Shown in pieces: positions 27,501 to 38,300 of a stretch of 64,000 nt of DNA; within the stretch, counting starts at the first letter, position 1, and each line of letters begins with the position of its first letter. The translations under genes were made by a program, and so were the position numbers. This DNA is from Morella rubra. Lineage: Eukaryota > Streptophyta > Magnoliopsida > Fagales > Myricaceae. Below the pieces are notes generated by a model. The model searched no databases. It saw nothing but the letters and a program-made list of their open reading frames with translations, and was not told where the DNA came from. The stretch lies in the NCBI GenBank assembly GCA_003952965.2, contig CM025856.1, positions 25,243,614 through 25,307,613 on the forward strand, in the 5' to 3' direction.

Positions 27501-28096
27501 CATCCTTTAACAGAGAATGTATAGGTCACCAAACTCGGTTCTCAACAAGGCTAGGACCCAGCTACTCAACAAGCAGCGAATGTTGTCTGAGGTAGTTTTT
27601 CCTTTAATTAAACATATGTATTTGCTTTCCTATTCCACAGTGATTAGTTCGTTTGGCTGTGTTCACCTATGGTTAAATGCATCTTGAGAGATCAGGTAAA
27701 TCCTGGTTCAGTTGGATTTGGATCCTCACAAAGGATCTATCTGCGAGGGTGATGCATATGTGTTTGTGATATGAGCTGCTGATCTGTCGCATATGTGCCT
27801 GCTCTGGGGTCAACCTGAAGGAGTTATTTATTCTGAACTAAAGAAAATGATTTTAGTGTTTTGTGCCCCTTTTGTTCTGCGGGAAATACTGTATATAGAT
27901 CTCCCGTTAGCATGTTTCCTTGGAGATGGGTTCTTCATTTAATGATCTTGTGTGTAGTCCATTCTTTCTTTTCAGCGGTATACACAAGGCTCTTCATTTG
28001 TGATTTAAATGTTTGGTTCATTCTTCTTTCCTGCTTTACGTACAGGGTAGAAACGTTGGCCACTTTGCAGTCAATGTGGGCGAGGAAGAGGTGTAA
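24278..28096 (+). CDS. SAT32: Interferon-related developmental regulator (IFRD) family protein, SAT32-like
   Basis: Thirteen exons join in frame: 24278-24287, 24505-24676, 24897-24977, 25441-25523, 25611-25726, 25829-25939, 26174-26283, 26545-26857, 26951-27028, 27120-27170, 27272-27361, 27514-27591 and 28046-28096. The product has 447 residues. The first exon codes only MGK plus one base, so the start is easily missed. The N-terminus is Ser/Asp-rich, followed by the helical-repeat IFRD domain (about 35-350: QALDALYEKRGSTREKAL, LLALTVG, GEALALIFEVG) and the IFRD C-terminal domain (about 375-440: FTPKKKHLLDDEHR, RSPNSVLNKARTQ). Animal IFRD1/2 are regulators linked to chromatin and ribosomes. 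Arabidopsis SAT32 (At1g27760) was named for salt tolerance. All key blocks are present. Confidence 0.92.
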
Positions 28097-29812
28097 AGGC
28101 AAGCCGTTACAACAATTCGCTTTAAGACCTCGCTGTAATCATCACATGGACTTCTACCATCTGGATAAATATACTGCTGCAACTTTTATATTCGCATCCC
28201 CACAATGAAATTTGTGTACTTGGTGGTGGATTGACGTACACATCAGATCTTCATACTGTAGTTTGTACAATAGTTATCCACTTTTTTATTTGAGGCATTA
28301 ATTGATACAAGTGGTACTCAGCATAATCTTAGCTCTGTGCGTGCTCTCTGGTTTAAACAAATTATTGATACAGATAAGACCTCTGTATGGGGGTGTTCTC
28401 CTCTCTCTAGTTGTTTGTTAAAAGTTGTCGGTAAGTTGTTAGGAGGAGACTCTCGATTAAGTTTCTAGGGGTTTCCATTGTTTGATTCAACTGGGATTGC
28501 CGTAGAAAACCGCCCCTCACATCTAGCAAGTCGTGTATGGCCCACCGGGTTAGGTCGGTTATTTGCGTTATGCTTTGCTTCTCTTACTTGGGCCATCGTG
28601 TTATGAGTCCCAGTGTCAAGGTTTTTGTTCGGCGTAGGACTGGTCCAATTTTTCGCACTTGCTCTGTTCTGCCCAAAGCCCAAAATGTGGTTTGTAGATA
28701 TCCAAATCGAAGATACTCAACATCAATCACCAGGAATCATCACTAAATCGTCAGTTGCGCTTGCTGCAAAACAATAATGTTCATTTAGGTACTGGGTTGG
28801 TCTGTGATTGCCTTGCTAATCTGGGGAATCGCAGAGATTCCGCAACCTCTACTTCCTCCTCGGCACAGTTGGAAATTAGGTCACGTTGGCATTGCTCCCG
28901 TTGAGAGTATATATATTATATAGATTGAAAGATGGAAGCGAATATGGTGGTTTGCTTTCACTTGGTGCGACGAAGTTAGATGAAAGCATAGTGGATCGGA
29001 ATACGGACATGGCCAGTTAAAACATTTCAATCGATATCTCCACTGGAGCTTATGCCTGAGAGCCTTGTGTTACACTTACTCGTACCACGAGTGCATGGCG
29101 CCCTGGGAAAATCTATTTCTATGCAGTTTAATGGAAACTGGGTAAAGACCGAAAAGTAGAAGTCGATGGTTAGTCCTAAACTGATGGTGATGGATGAATT
29201 TGGTTCTCTTTCTTTCTTTTTCTGGGTAAAACAGGTCTATTCATAATGTGATGTCAATTTCACCTAAGGCCTAGTGATGAAAGACCTATAGCTTGAGATC
29301 TGAAAATGAGTCGCATCTCCCTACCATCCTACTTGAATGGCTTGTAAATATCGGCCCAGTAGCCCCAAGCAAAACACTAGAATGCCTACGTGCCGAAAGA
29401 AATATACAACCAGCATGTCATGACTCAAAAGGGGACATGGAATTTTGAGAAGGTCCAAATATGCTTTGGTTTCGGGAACAAAACAAGAGAACAATAGCTT
29501 GACAAAAAGTTTGGTCCAATCCGAGTGTCCGTATGGGTTACAAAATAAATAGAATCCACCAATGCATTGATTTGAGATAATGATAAGGTGAATATCCCAT
29601 CAACTCAATGCTAGGCATAATGAGTATCAAGACCTCAAAAACAAAATTATAATTCCGCCCTATCTTATGAACTTTAAGGTGTACGAAGTTTCATATTTAA
29701 TTTTTTAAGCAGTAGTAGGTCGATAGAGATCCTACCGAACCATGCCTTGCTTGCTAATGCCATGGCATGACTGATGCCACATCTTAAAATTGCCCAAAAG
29801 CCACTGTAAAAG
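28097..29812. other. Intergenic, 3' UTR of SAT32 then unclassified sequence
   Basis: The first few hundred bases are the SAT32 3' UTR. The rest has no ORF with recognisable family features. Parts near 28500-28700 and 29270-29700 look like decayed repeat sequence but no family or ends could be fixed. Confidence 0.4.
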
Positions 29813-30573
29813 GGATTCAGATCCCATCCAGACAGCAAATTTTTAGATATGTGCAGATAGAAGGCCTGGATGAGTTGCAACAAATCCAACGCTCTAGAGG
29901 GTGCCACGTCAATTAATGAAGGCATGTGCGCTTCGCTAGGCTCGGCTCCTTAATGTTTTGGCTTGAGGCGCCTTCATTAGTAGTACCGGTTAGACTTATA
30001 AAATTAAGCGAGGAAAAAGATTCGATCGATACAACAAAAAAAAGACGCGCCTCTTTTAATCTCTCCCAAAACATCTCGAATCAAAATAATCCCCACATCT
30101 TCGTCCTCTCTCTCAAAACTTCACAAATCCCCATAAATCCCTCTTCCCGAATCACCCAAACTTTGTTCAAATCCTAGGAATCCTTCTCCTAGTTTTAGGT
30201 TACATCTCTTCCTAGGGGGTCAGACCTCTTTGCTTAGAATTTTGTTGGATTTTTCACTAGATTCATGGGGTTTTGGGAGAGAAGACGAAGATGTGGAGAT
30301 TATTTTGATTCGAGATGTTTTTGGAGAGTCAAAAGAGGCGCATCTTCTTTTTGCCGTATCGATTGGATCTCTTTATTTACTTAATTTTATAAGTCTGACC
30401 AGTACTACTAACGCACCTTAAGCGAGAACATTGAAAAGCCAAATCTAGCGAAATGCACATACCTTCATTAATTGATGTGATGTCCTCTAAAACGTTAGAT
30501 TTGTTACAACTCATCTAAACTTTCTATCTGTACATATATGAAAACTTGCTGTCTGGATGGAATCCAAATCCCT
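29813..30573. repeat. Long imperfect inverted repeat (foldback element), about 760 bp
   Basis: The left arm (about 29813-30115) is the reverse complement of the right arm (about 30270-30573), with a spacer of about 150 bases. Matching blocks from the outside inwards include CATCCAGACAGCAA, CAATTAATGAAGG, AGACTTATAAAATTAAG, GCGCCTCTTTT and ACATCTCGAATCAAAATAAT. Arms agree by eye at roughly four bases in five. No transposase is inside. A transcript would fold into a long hairpin suited to small-RNA processing. The short ORFs within are not real genes. Confidence 0.75.
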
Positions 30574-30818
30574 GGAAGAGGCTCTCCTTTTACCCACCGG
30601 CACAAAGGGAGAGGCACCTTGGGGCTTGCGTAGAGATTTTTCAACCCTGATAAGTCTTATCTACCGTCAAAGTGTCGTGCACCATGGGCTTCATGCAAGG
30701 AGAAGCAGGAGATAGGCCACTACGCTCCTATAATAACCCTAGCTCGAAATCTTACATAACTCTCAAGCAAAAATTTCTCAAAAGCTAAGTTAAGCATCAG
30801 AGGCTCACCTCAAGGGGG

Positions 30819-31440
30819 CATTTTGTATTCCTCGCAGGTCCGCTCCAGCTAAGCAACCCATTACTCGCCTGTTAGATACCAAAAATTCGGAACATGTCAA
30901 TGAATGGACTGCTCTTTTGTACAATATAAACCGTAGAGGTTTATCATGTTCGGTATGTCAACCTGCTTATCCAGACAATCGTTTGTTTGAATAATTTAGA
31001 GTTGCTCCTTAGGTACTCGAAATCTTAGCCACATTCTGACTGACAATCAAACTGTAAGACACAGGCCTCTCAGTAGCAGCACAATATCTTCTCAAAGGAG
31101 CTATAGTTAAGCCAGAGCTGCTTAACAAATGGGGGCTTTCCATTTTGTATTCCTCGCATCCGCTCCACAAATTAAGAGATTGGGGATGTGCGCCTGTGAT
31201 CGTAGGTTTTCATGTTCGGAACATGTCAATGTGGACTACACCGTAGAGGTGTTCGGTATGGGACAATCGTTTGTTTGAATAATTTAGAGTTGCTCTTGGC
31301 CCGAGGGCAATTAGCTTAGTTTGTTTACAGTTGTGCCTACTATAAAGTGATCGAGGAAGCGCGAAGCATATAGGAGCTGTTCTTGCAGCCAAAAGTTGAA
31401 AAATGCATTCTGACTGACAATCAAACTGTAAGACACAGGC
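30819..31440. repeat. Mosaic direct duplication with blockwise length differences
   Basis: Four blocks occur twice in the same order: TTTTGTATTCCTCGCA (30821, 31143), TTCGGAACATGTCAATG (near 30887, 31215), ACAATCGTTTGTTTGAATAA (near 30976, 31263) and CATTCTGACTGACAATCAAA (near 31033, 31403). Between them the second copy lacks several short stretches of the first copy, yet later carries an extra stretch of about 90 bases. The origin is unknown. Confidence 0.65.
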
Positions 31441-33971
31441 CTATTATCCTCTCGTAGTACGAATTCTTTAGCACAGGATATCTCGTTGGGCCGTCTCCTC
31501 TCTTTTTTAAAGGAGTGTTCCCGAATCCCCATAGTATTAAGCTTTTTGTTAAATATCCTTGGGTGTATATGAGCTGCCCCCTTAACTCTCTGTATGCCTT
31601 TTGGGTTCTTAATGAAGTATGGTTTATCAAAAAAAAAACTGTCAGACATAGGGAAGGGCCCATGAGCTATAACAGAATAATAAGGCATGGGTAATAGCCG
31701 AGAGTTCTCTCTTATCTCTTTACATCTTCTTCTTGTCACGAAATACTTGTTCTATAGTATCAAAACGCCAAAGCACATTCAATCTCGGAGGCCCATATGT
31801 TGGAATTGGATTACGAAGCTCGGGCCACCATTTTTTTGGTACCTGATGAGTGACCAACTCCCTGTGGCTGTGGGGTTAAGTGATATGGGGATGTACCCAC
31901 GTGAGCACACTGCCCGGTAGGTTTTGGGAGTGGCGAGTTTGAACAATGGTGGGGAACCAGGGGCAGTCAAACCATCGGGAATCCAAACTCTCCTACTCCC
32001 TTCTGACTCCCTGAGACATACAAGCGAAAGATTAGCGGGAACTTTCGTTCAAAGAGATGCTATGGGAGTTTTGTGTGTGTGTGATCTGTTTGTGGGGTAT
32101 AACCCCTTCGTGTGTCGGGAGTTTTTTTTTAAGGCATCAGCCACTTCCACAAGCTGGTTTACCCCCCATTGCTCTGCTCTCTTCCAGGCACCATCGTATC
32201 GGATGTAATTCCCGCCTGACTGAACTTTCCACTTTTAGATTTCTTTAACTTCAGTCCACCAAACTCCAGATCTATCTTTAACATTCGAGGTTTGTTAAGG
32301 AAAAGCAAATATCAGTATTTTTTGTATTTAATTTAAAATGAACTATTGGATTTAAGGAAATTCATCAAGTTGTATATTATGAACTAACGTCCATATATTT
32401 TTTGTTATTTCCTTCTTAAAGCTCCAAGAGAGTGTTGTTAATCAATGGTCCTCAGAGAAGTGGCAACACCAGTAATTGGGGTGGGTCCGATCCATCAGCA
32501 ACTTTGATATAGCAAACAGATTTGGGCCCCTGTACCCACAAAGCAGGGCATACAGTAAGGGCATGGCATGCAACATTAACGATGGCCCTTTAAGAGCTGA
32601 TGTTCTGTACGTACGACGCAATATAGGGGGCCACACTTCACGGGAAACTTGCCGCCCCCCTACGCAACCGTGCAATATAAGGGCCTTAGCTCATCCGCTT
32701 CCAATTAGCGAACCCCGGCCCCCCATGCAAGTTTGCCAGATGCCTCCTGTAGTTCAGCCTTACAATATTCAAACAAGTTATTCACCTTTGCTAGCTGCTG
32801 CGTTATTACCCCCCCTCTGCTTTGCAGCTCCCAGGGGAGGGGGGGGCCGGATTTAGTTGCCATTTAACAGGGTCCTGATCGGGACCAACCATGTGTCCCT
32901 ACGAGTGCAATCATTGTCAAATTTAGAGGCGACTTAACGTCTGAGTTGAAGTAGGATACATATAAGGTTTGGGTGCGGTGAGCAAAACTCTGTGTGACTT
33001 TCATCTCTAAGTAGCCACTTTCTCTTTCCTATAATGATTAAATCCCGACAATGGATTGGAATGAAATTTGTACCTAGAATAATTGAAAAACCATTTCAAA
33101 CTCGGCAAATATTAGCATAAAAGGAAAACTAAGCCCAAAAGTATACATCTCAAAGGGCCGTATCGAGACTTCTTCTTGATAATTATGAGAACTGTGATTC
33201 TCTGTCGTGTTTTCTTACTTCTCTAAGAAGAATTAATTTCAGTGTGCAGGGTGTTGTCAATCTTTCTGTTCTCCACTGCCAAACCGAAGACACGAGACAT
33301 GCAGCATCATCATCAAGGACGATCGACAAACAGTAACTTATACATAGTTGTGTGTTTTTTCTTTTGTTGACTAGGCCCACTACTGGCCATTTAGCTGTGA
33401 AATCCTGATTCCTCATCTACACGCCAGTCTACAATAATAATCTTAGAGTCGGACAGTGTATGCTATTTGTAGATACCACAAGAAGGGTAGCCAGTGTGGA
33501 TACTGGCATTTAATTAGATGGAGCACTGCCCCCCAAACTAATCCATTATGCATGTGTTAACTTGTTGATTGCAGAATTCCTTAAGTAGGGTTTGTATTGA
33601 ATACTTTACGCCACCACGTGAATTCCCAGGTCTCGTGTTTCGTATTGGAACCAATTTAGAAGCACATTTGGTGGGTCGTCGGAAACCCCGGCCTATGGAT
33701 GGACGTCTTTTAAGTTATTTTTGTTTGAAAAGATCAGACTACATTAACCAAAACGAAACAGCTTGTCGTTAATAATTCCTGGTAGATCAGTACGTCAGAG
33801 CTTCTATTTTAAGTTTGAGTTACATAGATTAGCGCAATGTCTCGTTGGAGCAGCCCAAAACTTGGATCTCGTGACGTTTAACTTGAGACTTTCTTTGTTT
33901 GTTGATATTTAATTTTGACTTAACATATTCTCCTTTCATGCAAAAAAAAAATAAAATTAATTAATTAATTT
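31441..33971. other. Intergenic, unclassified repeat-like DNA
   Basis: A minus-strand ORF at 31311-31739 has no recognisable domain. The stretch ending in an A-run at about 31630 resembles a retroposon tail. The region 31840-31960 has weak tRNA-promoter-like boxes as in SINEs, but ends could not be defined. G- and C-rich blocks occur near 32640-32850. I see no intact gene. Confidence 0.35.
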
Positions 33972-34490
33972 TTTAGTACGAAAAAGGATGAACTTCATGC
34001 ATCATCGACTAAGAAAAAGCCAGTCGGCCTGACTTACGACTCGTGAGGTCAAGCTAATAATCTACTCCAATCACAAAGCCTAAGTTTTCTTTATCTGGCC
34101 TGCTGACCCACGATCCTCCATTAAGGGTTCAATTAATGTGACGAACAACAACTAATTAGAAGGGTTTTAGATAAGCTTTCTGGGGGCCTAGCTATCTACA
34201 TGTTAAATTAAGAACCAACTATCATATAATGGGTAAAAAAAAACATTTTTTTTTCAATAGCCTAGAACGAAAAAGGAAGAAATTCATGCATCTTAACTTA
34301 ATTAAGACTTGTGAGGTCAAGCTAATAATCTACTCTAATCACAAAGCCTAAGTTTTCTTTGTCTCGCCTGCCAACCCACGATCCTCCATTTAATTATTAG
34401 GGTACAATTAATGTCACGAACAACGGAATAATTAGGAAAGTTTTAGATTGGTTTTCTGGAGGGCTTAAATTACAAGTTAAAGAACCAATC
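33972..34490. repeat. Tandem duplication, units of about 230-290 bp
   Basis: Unit 1 (about 33975-34260) and unit 2 (about 34262-34490) share an ordered series of blocks, such as ACGAAAAAGGA, TTCATGCATC, GTGAGGTCAAGCTAATAATC, CACAAAGCCTAAGTTTTCTT and ACCCACGATCCTCCATT. They differ by scattered substitutions and indels, so the duplication is old. No coding sequence is evident. Confidence 0.75.
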
Positions 34491-35109
34491 GGTCAATCAG
34501 CTTATGGGGGCCAAAACCAACTCGCGCCCAAAACAATACCCTAGCTATAAGTCTTGGCCTCCAACCTTTTTTTTGCCTTGGCAAAGTCTTGGCCTCCAAC
34601 CGTGTGATTAACATTATTACTCAGTTTTTGCTTTCATCATTTGGGCAACATTTTCGTCTCTGCCAAGAAGATTAAGGCCAAATATATAGCTAAAGCAACA
34701 TTTCATATAAATACATCACACATGAACCTAGTTGAACTATTATTGGTATATGAAATAAAAATACACTCGTTTGCGAGCGGCCGGCACGAAAAAAATAACC
34801 TTTTAGAATTGGACATTTCAGCCTTTTTTTAGAGTTTCAACAACTCGATCCTCTAATCAAGAGGAAAAAGGTTTAAGTGTATCACGTGACTTTTAGAGAC
34901 AAGAAACTCGTACCCAAATGTTTTTTAATTGGCAACAAGGTTTAAACCAGTAATGAAATTAGACTCTTAAGATCACGACTTCCCCAAGGATTAGAGCCAA
35001 GAAAGATAAGATAAAGTGGCAGAGATACAATAATCTGATCTCCTATACACTGATTTCCTCAAAGTTGATGAAATTATCATTTGGATACTAATTTAAACGA
35101 AGTTGACAG
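34491..35109. other. Intergenic, nothing recognised
   Basis: AT-rich sequence with no convincing ORF, RNA gene or transposon end. Confidence 0.4.
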
Positions 35110-35645
35110 CGTTAGAATTATGTGCCCTCGATATTCAAATAATTAATCCAGTCCTAATATCTCATATGGAATATAGTTTGGTGGAAGGAATTAATTGTAT
35201 GTAAAAGGGGCATATTTGCAATAATCTCAAATTTCAGGGGTTAATTACAATATGTTGATGGACTTGATTGTAATTAGTAGAAGCTCTAATTTTATTAGAA
35301 GAAGAGTTCTTCAGTTTAATCCTAATGCTGGAGTTTGAGATCCCTAAGGATCCTATGTCTCATGCTCTCTCTAGGGTTTCCCAAGGCCTATAAATATAAC
35401 TGTTATATTCAAGGGGTTGGCTATCAAAACTATTAGAGAAATCCCTAAAAGGAGAGAGTGACATAAATCCCTTAGGAGGCAAGACATTTGTGTTGCTATT
35501 GTTGCTATTCTATTCTGAATTGTTGGAGCTTTGGATTGGATCGTGAAGCGGGTTAAAACTTGTGGATTCTCGAATTACTATATCAAGGTAAGTAATCGAA
35601 TTCGCAATTGCAATTATAATCCTGATAGATGTTTTGTTGAAAACA
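35110..35645 (+). mobile_element. Probable solo LTR, Ty1/Copia type (fossil)
   Basis: The stretch has the layout of a plant Copia LTR. An AT-rich 5' part is followed by a promoter-like segment with CCTATAAATA at about 35390 and a transcribed R-like part, ending in an AT-rich tail. No internal gag-pol sequence lies next to it, so it looks like a solo LTR or a fragment. Both termini are approximate and no target duplication was fixed. Confidence 0.45.
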
Positions 35646-36920
35646 TATTATTTATTTAGTTTAATTACGCATAAACCATCAGACAGACCATATCAAAATC
35701 TCGGCACACTCTTATTAGTAAGCCGGAGTTCAAGTCGCGTTAAAAAGATGTCAGATTCGAAGTGAGATGTGCACTCTGCCTTGCTATCATTTTAGTATCG
35801 AGAGTTTAGTTCATTTTTGGATCTCTTCAGGGTCAGCGCTACACTCCCTCAAAAATCATTTTTTATAATTTTTCTATTCTAACTCCTAAAATTTATTTTT
35901 ATATAACTTGCTCCCTTAGGTTGAATCTTGACTTTCCCTTGAGGCCTGAGTTGTCTACTAACTTTCTCTAAGAGGAAGAGATTTGCTGCCCGTGTTGCTT
36001 TGGGAGTTGTTACATGCACTTCATATTCAACATATTTGTTTACAGTAGTACATGGAGGACACGTGTCTATACACGTCAGTCCCTGTGTTCCTCGAGATTT
36101 TCTGTCAAAACGGTGACTTTTAAAATATGAAATTAAAAGCCTGAAACCAAAATGACCATAATTAAAAAAATTATGCTATTTAATTATTATTATTATTATT
36201 ATTTTGTGTTTCTCGACGGAACACAAACCAGCAGATTTACTGGAGAGAACCAGTGAGTACAGCAATGGTTTGGACCATGGGAGTTTATTGTAGATATATA
36301 AATCGTACGTCTGTCTTGGCGTTCTTTTTATTGGAGATTTGACTGGTCACGGGACCATCTGGATCGTACATCACTGAATACCATTTCCCTCCGATCACAG
36401 CAGACATACGACCTCATGTACGGCATCCATATGAGTTGATCTGACTACGGAAAAACCTCTTCCCACTGGACGGTGTCCTGCACGCTCCCAATACTAGGGT
36501 AAGGAACACAGTCCCGGGTCCCAACCCCCTTATGTCCAAACTGCTCGTGCCCCGAAACAAGGGCTTTCTCAATCAACGTAGTATTCGAACTCTACTTAAC
36601 ACTCCCCCTTCTCTCTCTCTCTCTCAATCTGCTGAAAAAGCAAAAACTTCTACAATCTCGCCACGTTTAAAGACAACGCAGACTCAAGCTTAGCCAACAA
36701 ACCCGTTTCACTTCAATCTATAACCGCTTAAACAATCTCATCTTTTGCTAAATTATAGCTCCCCTCGATTCTACATTTTGGTCATCGTGGCAAACCACGT
36801 TTCGTCTCTCAAACTCTTGCATTTAGCAGCTTATATCTCTCTCTCCCACTCCCACTGTGCCATAGAACTGGTTGGATGTAGAGACAGAGAAAGGGAGATA
36901 AAAGAAAAGAGAAAGGTAAA
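35646..36920. promoter_or_regulatory. Upstream region and leader of the D-type cyclin
   Basis: An (ATT)n microsatellite lies at about 36180-36203 and a (CT)n tract at about 36609-36626. The last 250 bases are C/T-rich like a plant 5' leader. The transcription start is not evident. Confidence 0.4.
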
Positions 36921-38300
36921 ATGGACAATTCTCTTTCTCTATCTAGCTTACTTTGTCAGGAGAGTAATAGCGGTTTTGATGAAGAGCTGGTAGAGGAGGA
37001 CACGTTCATCAACTTCAAAGATTACGATGGCCATGTGGATGAGAACATGGAGATGCTATTTGAAAGAGAAATCTGTGATGGGTTCAAAAGAAATGAATCT
37101 TTCGTTTTCGGAAACTGGGTCAAATGTGCTCGCTCGGAAGCTATCACATGGATTCTCAAAGTTAGTCCCACCCCATTTCTTCTTCTTCTCTTTATTTTTT
37201 TTATTTTTTCAATAAGCCAGATTACCCAGGTTCTAACTGGGGTTGACTGTTCTATTTTGTACATGAATCCAGACTAGGGCAGCATTCGGATTTCGCTTCC
37301 AGACAGTTTATCTGTCTATGACATACTTTGATCGATTTCTTTCAAGGCGATCCATCGATGTAAGTTCAATTTCCTTTCCAATGCCAAAGTTTTTGCTTGG
37401 TTTTCCCATCTGTTGAATATCAATCTTCGTTCTTCTTTTGGAATTTGAATGTTGTGTAGAGCGAAAAATTGTGGGCTATTAGATTACTGTCAGTGGCATG
37501 TCTTTCTTTGGCTGCGAAGATGGAGGAGCTAAAAGTTCCGTTGTTGCCAGAGTTTCTACTAGACGACTATAATTTCGACAGCAAAGTGATTCAGAGAATG
37601 GAGCTTTTGGTATTGAGCACATTGGAATGGCGGATGAGCTCAATCACTCCTTTTGATTTTCTTTATTTCTTCATCGCAAAGTTGTGCGAGAAATCTCCAC
37701 CGTGCAATATGGTGCCTAGAACTGTGGAAATCATCTTAGCTATAGTGAGAGGTACATCATTAACATTTCCTTCAAATTCATGTAATTGCACTGCTTTGTT
37801 TTCACATATTAGTTATTGATATATGCTCTCTAATGCAGAGGTCAACTTAGTGGGTCATCGACCATCTGCCATAGCTGCTGCCTCCGTCTTGTTGGCTTTG
37901 GATGACAGATTAACAGGAAGAGCATTGGAGTTGAAGATGAATTCCATTTCTCAGATTCCACTTCTCGAAATTGTGAGTTCATCACATAAACCCATTTTCT
38001 CGCATATAGATTGATCACGTAAATAATAAGTACATTTTCGACTAAGGCGTCTTGGACCTTATGCTGGCCCTTTTTCCACAGGACGATGCATTCTCATGCT
38101 ATAATATATTGCGAAGATCAGACATGGAGAACCTTGAAATTCCAGAGATTATAGATACGCCGGAACTGTCGCCTACCCAATTGATGCCGATTGATGTTTT
38201 AGAAAATTCTTCAGTTACCTCTGCTGTCAGCAGTAAAAGAAGGCGGCTTACGTTCAGTAACTCTGATCCAAGCCGTGGAACACCTGATAAACTCTGCTAG
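36921..38300 (+). CDS. CYCD5;1: D-type cyclin, CYCD5;1-like
   Basis: Five exons join in frame: 36921-37160, 37273-37359, 37460-37751, 37839-37972 and 38082-38300. They give 323 residues. An LxCxE retinoblastoma-binding motif (LLCQE) lies at residues 10-14. The N-terminal cyclin box spans about 45-170 (WVKCARSEAITWILKTRA, then YFDRFLSRR, then LSVACLSLAAKMEE) and is followed by a divergent C-terminal box. The tail has SKRRRLTF, a possible basic nuclear signal or CDK site. D cyclins bind CDKA in the nucleus and promote G1/S entry. The WVKCARS segment and the length favour CYCD5;1 over CYCD1, 3 or 7. It lies between genes that, as I recall, are neighbours in Arabidopsis. Confidence 0.85.

Noticed and set aside
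30685-30715. Short match to miR164-like words (GGAGAAGCAGG)
   Set aside because: The match is too short, the rest of the mature sequence differs and no suitable hairpin was seen.
31311-31739. Minus-strand ORF of 142 codons
   Set aside because: No recognisable domain, unusual composition, and it runs through duplicated repeat sequence; more likely chance openness.
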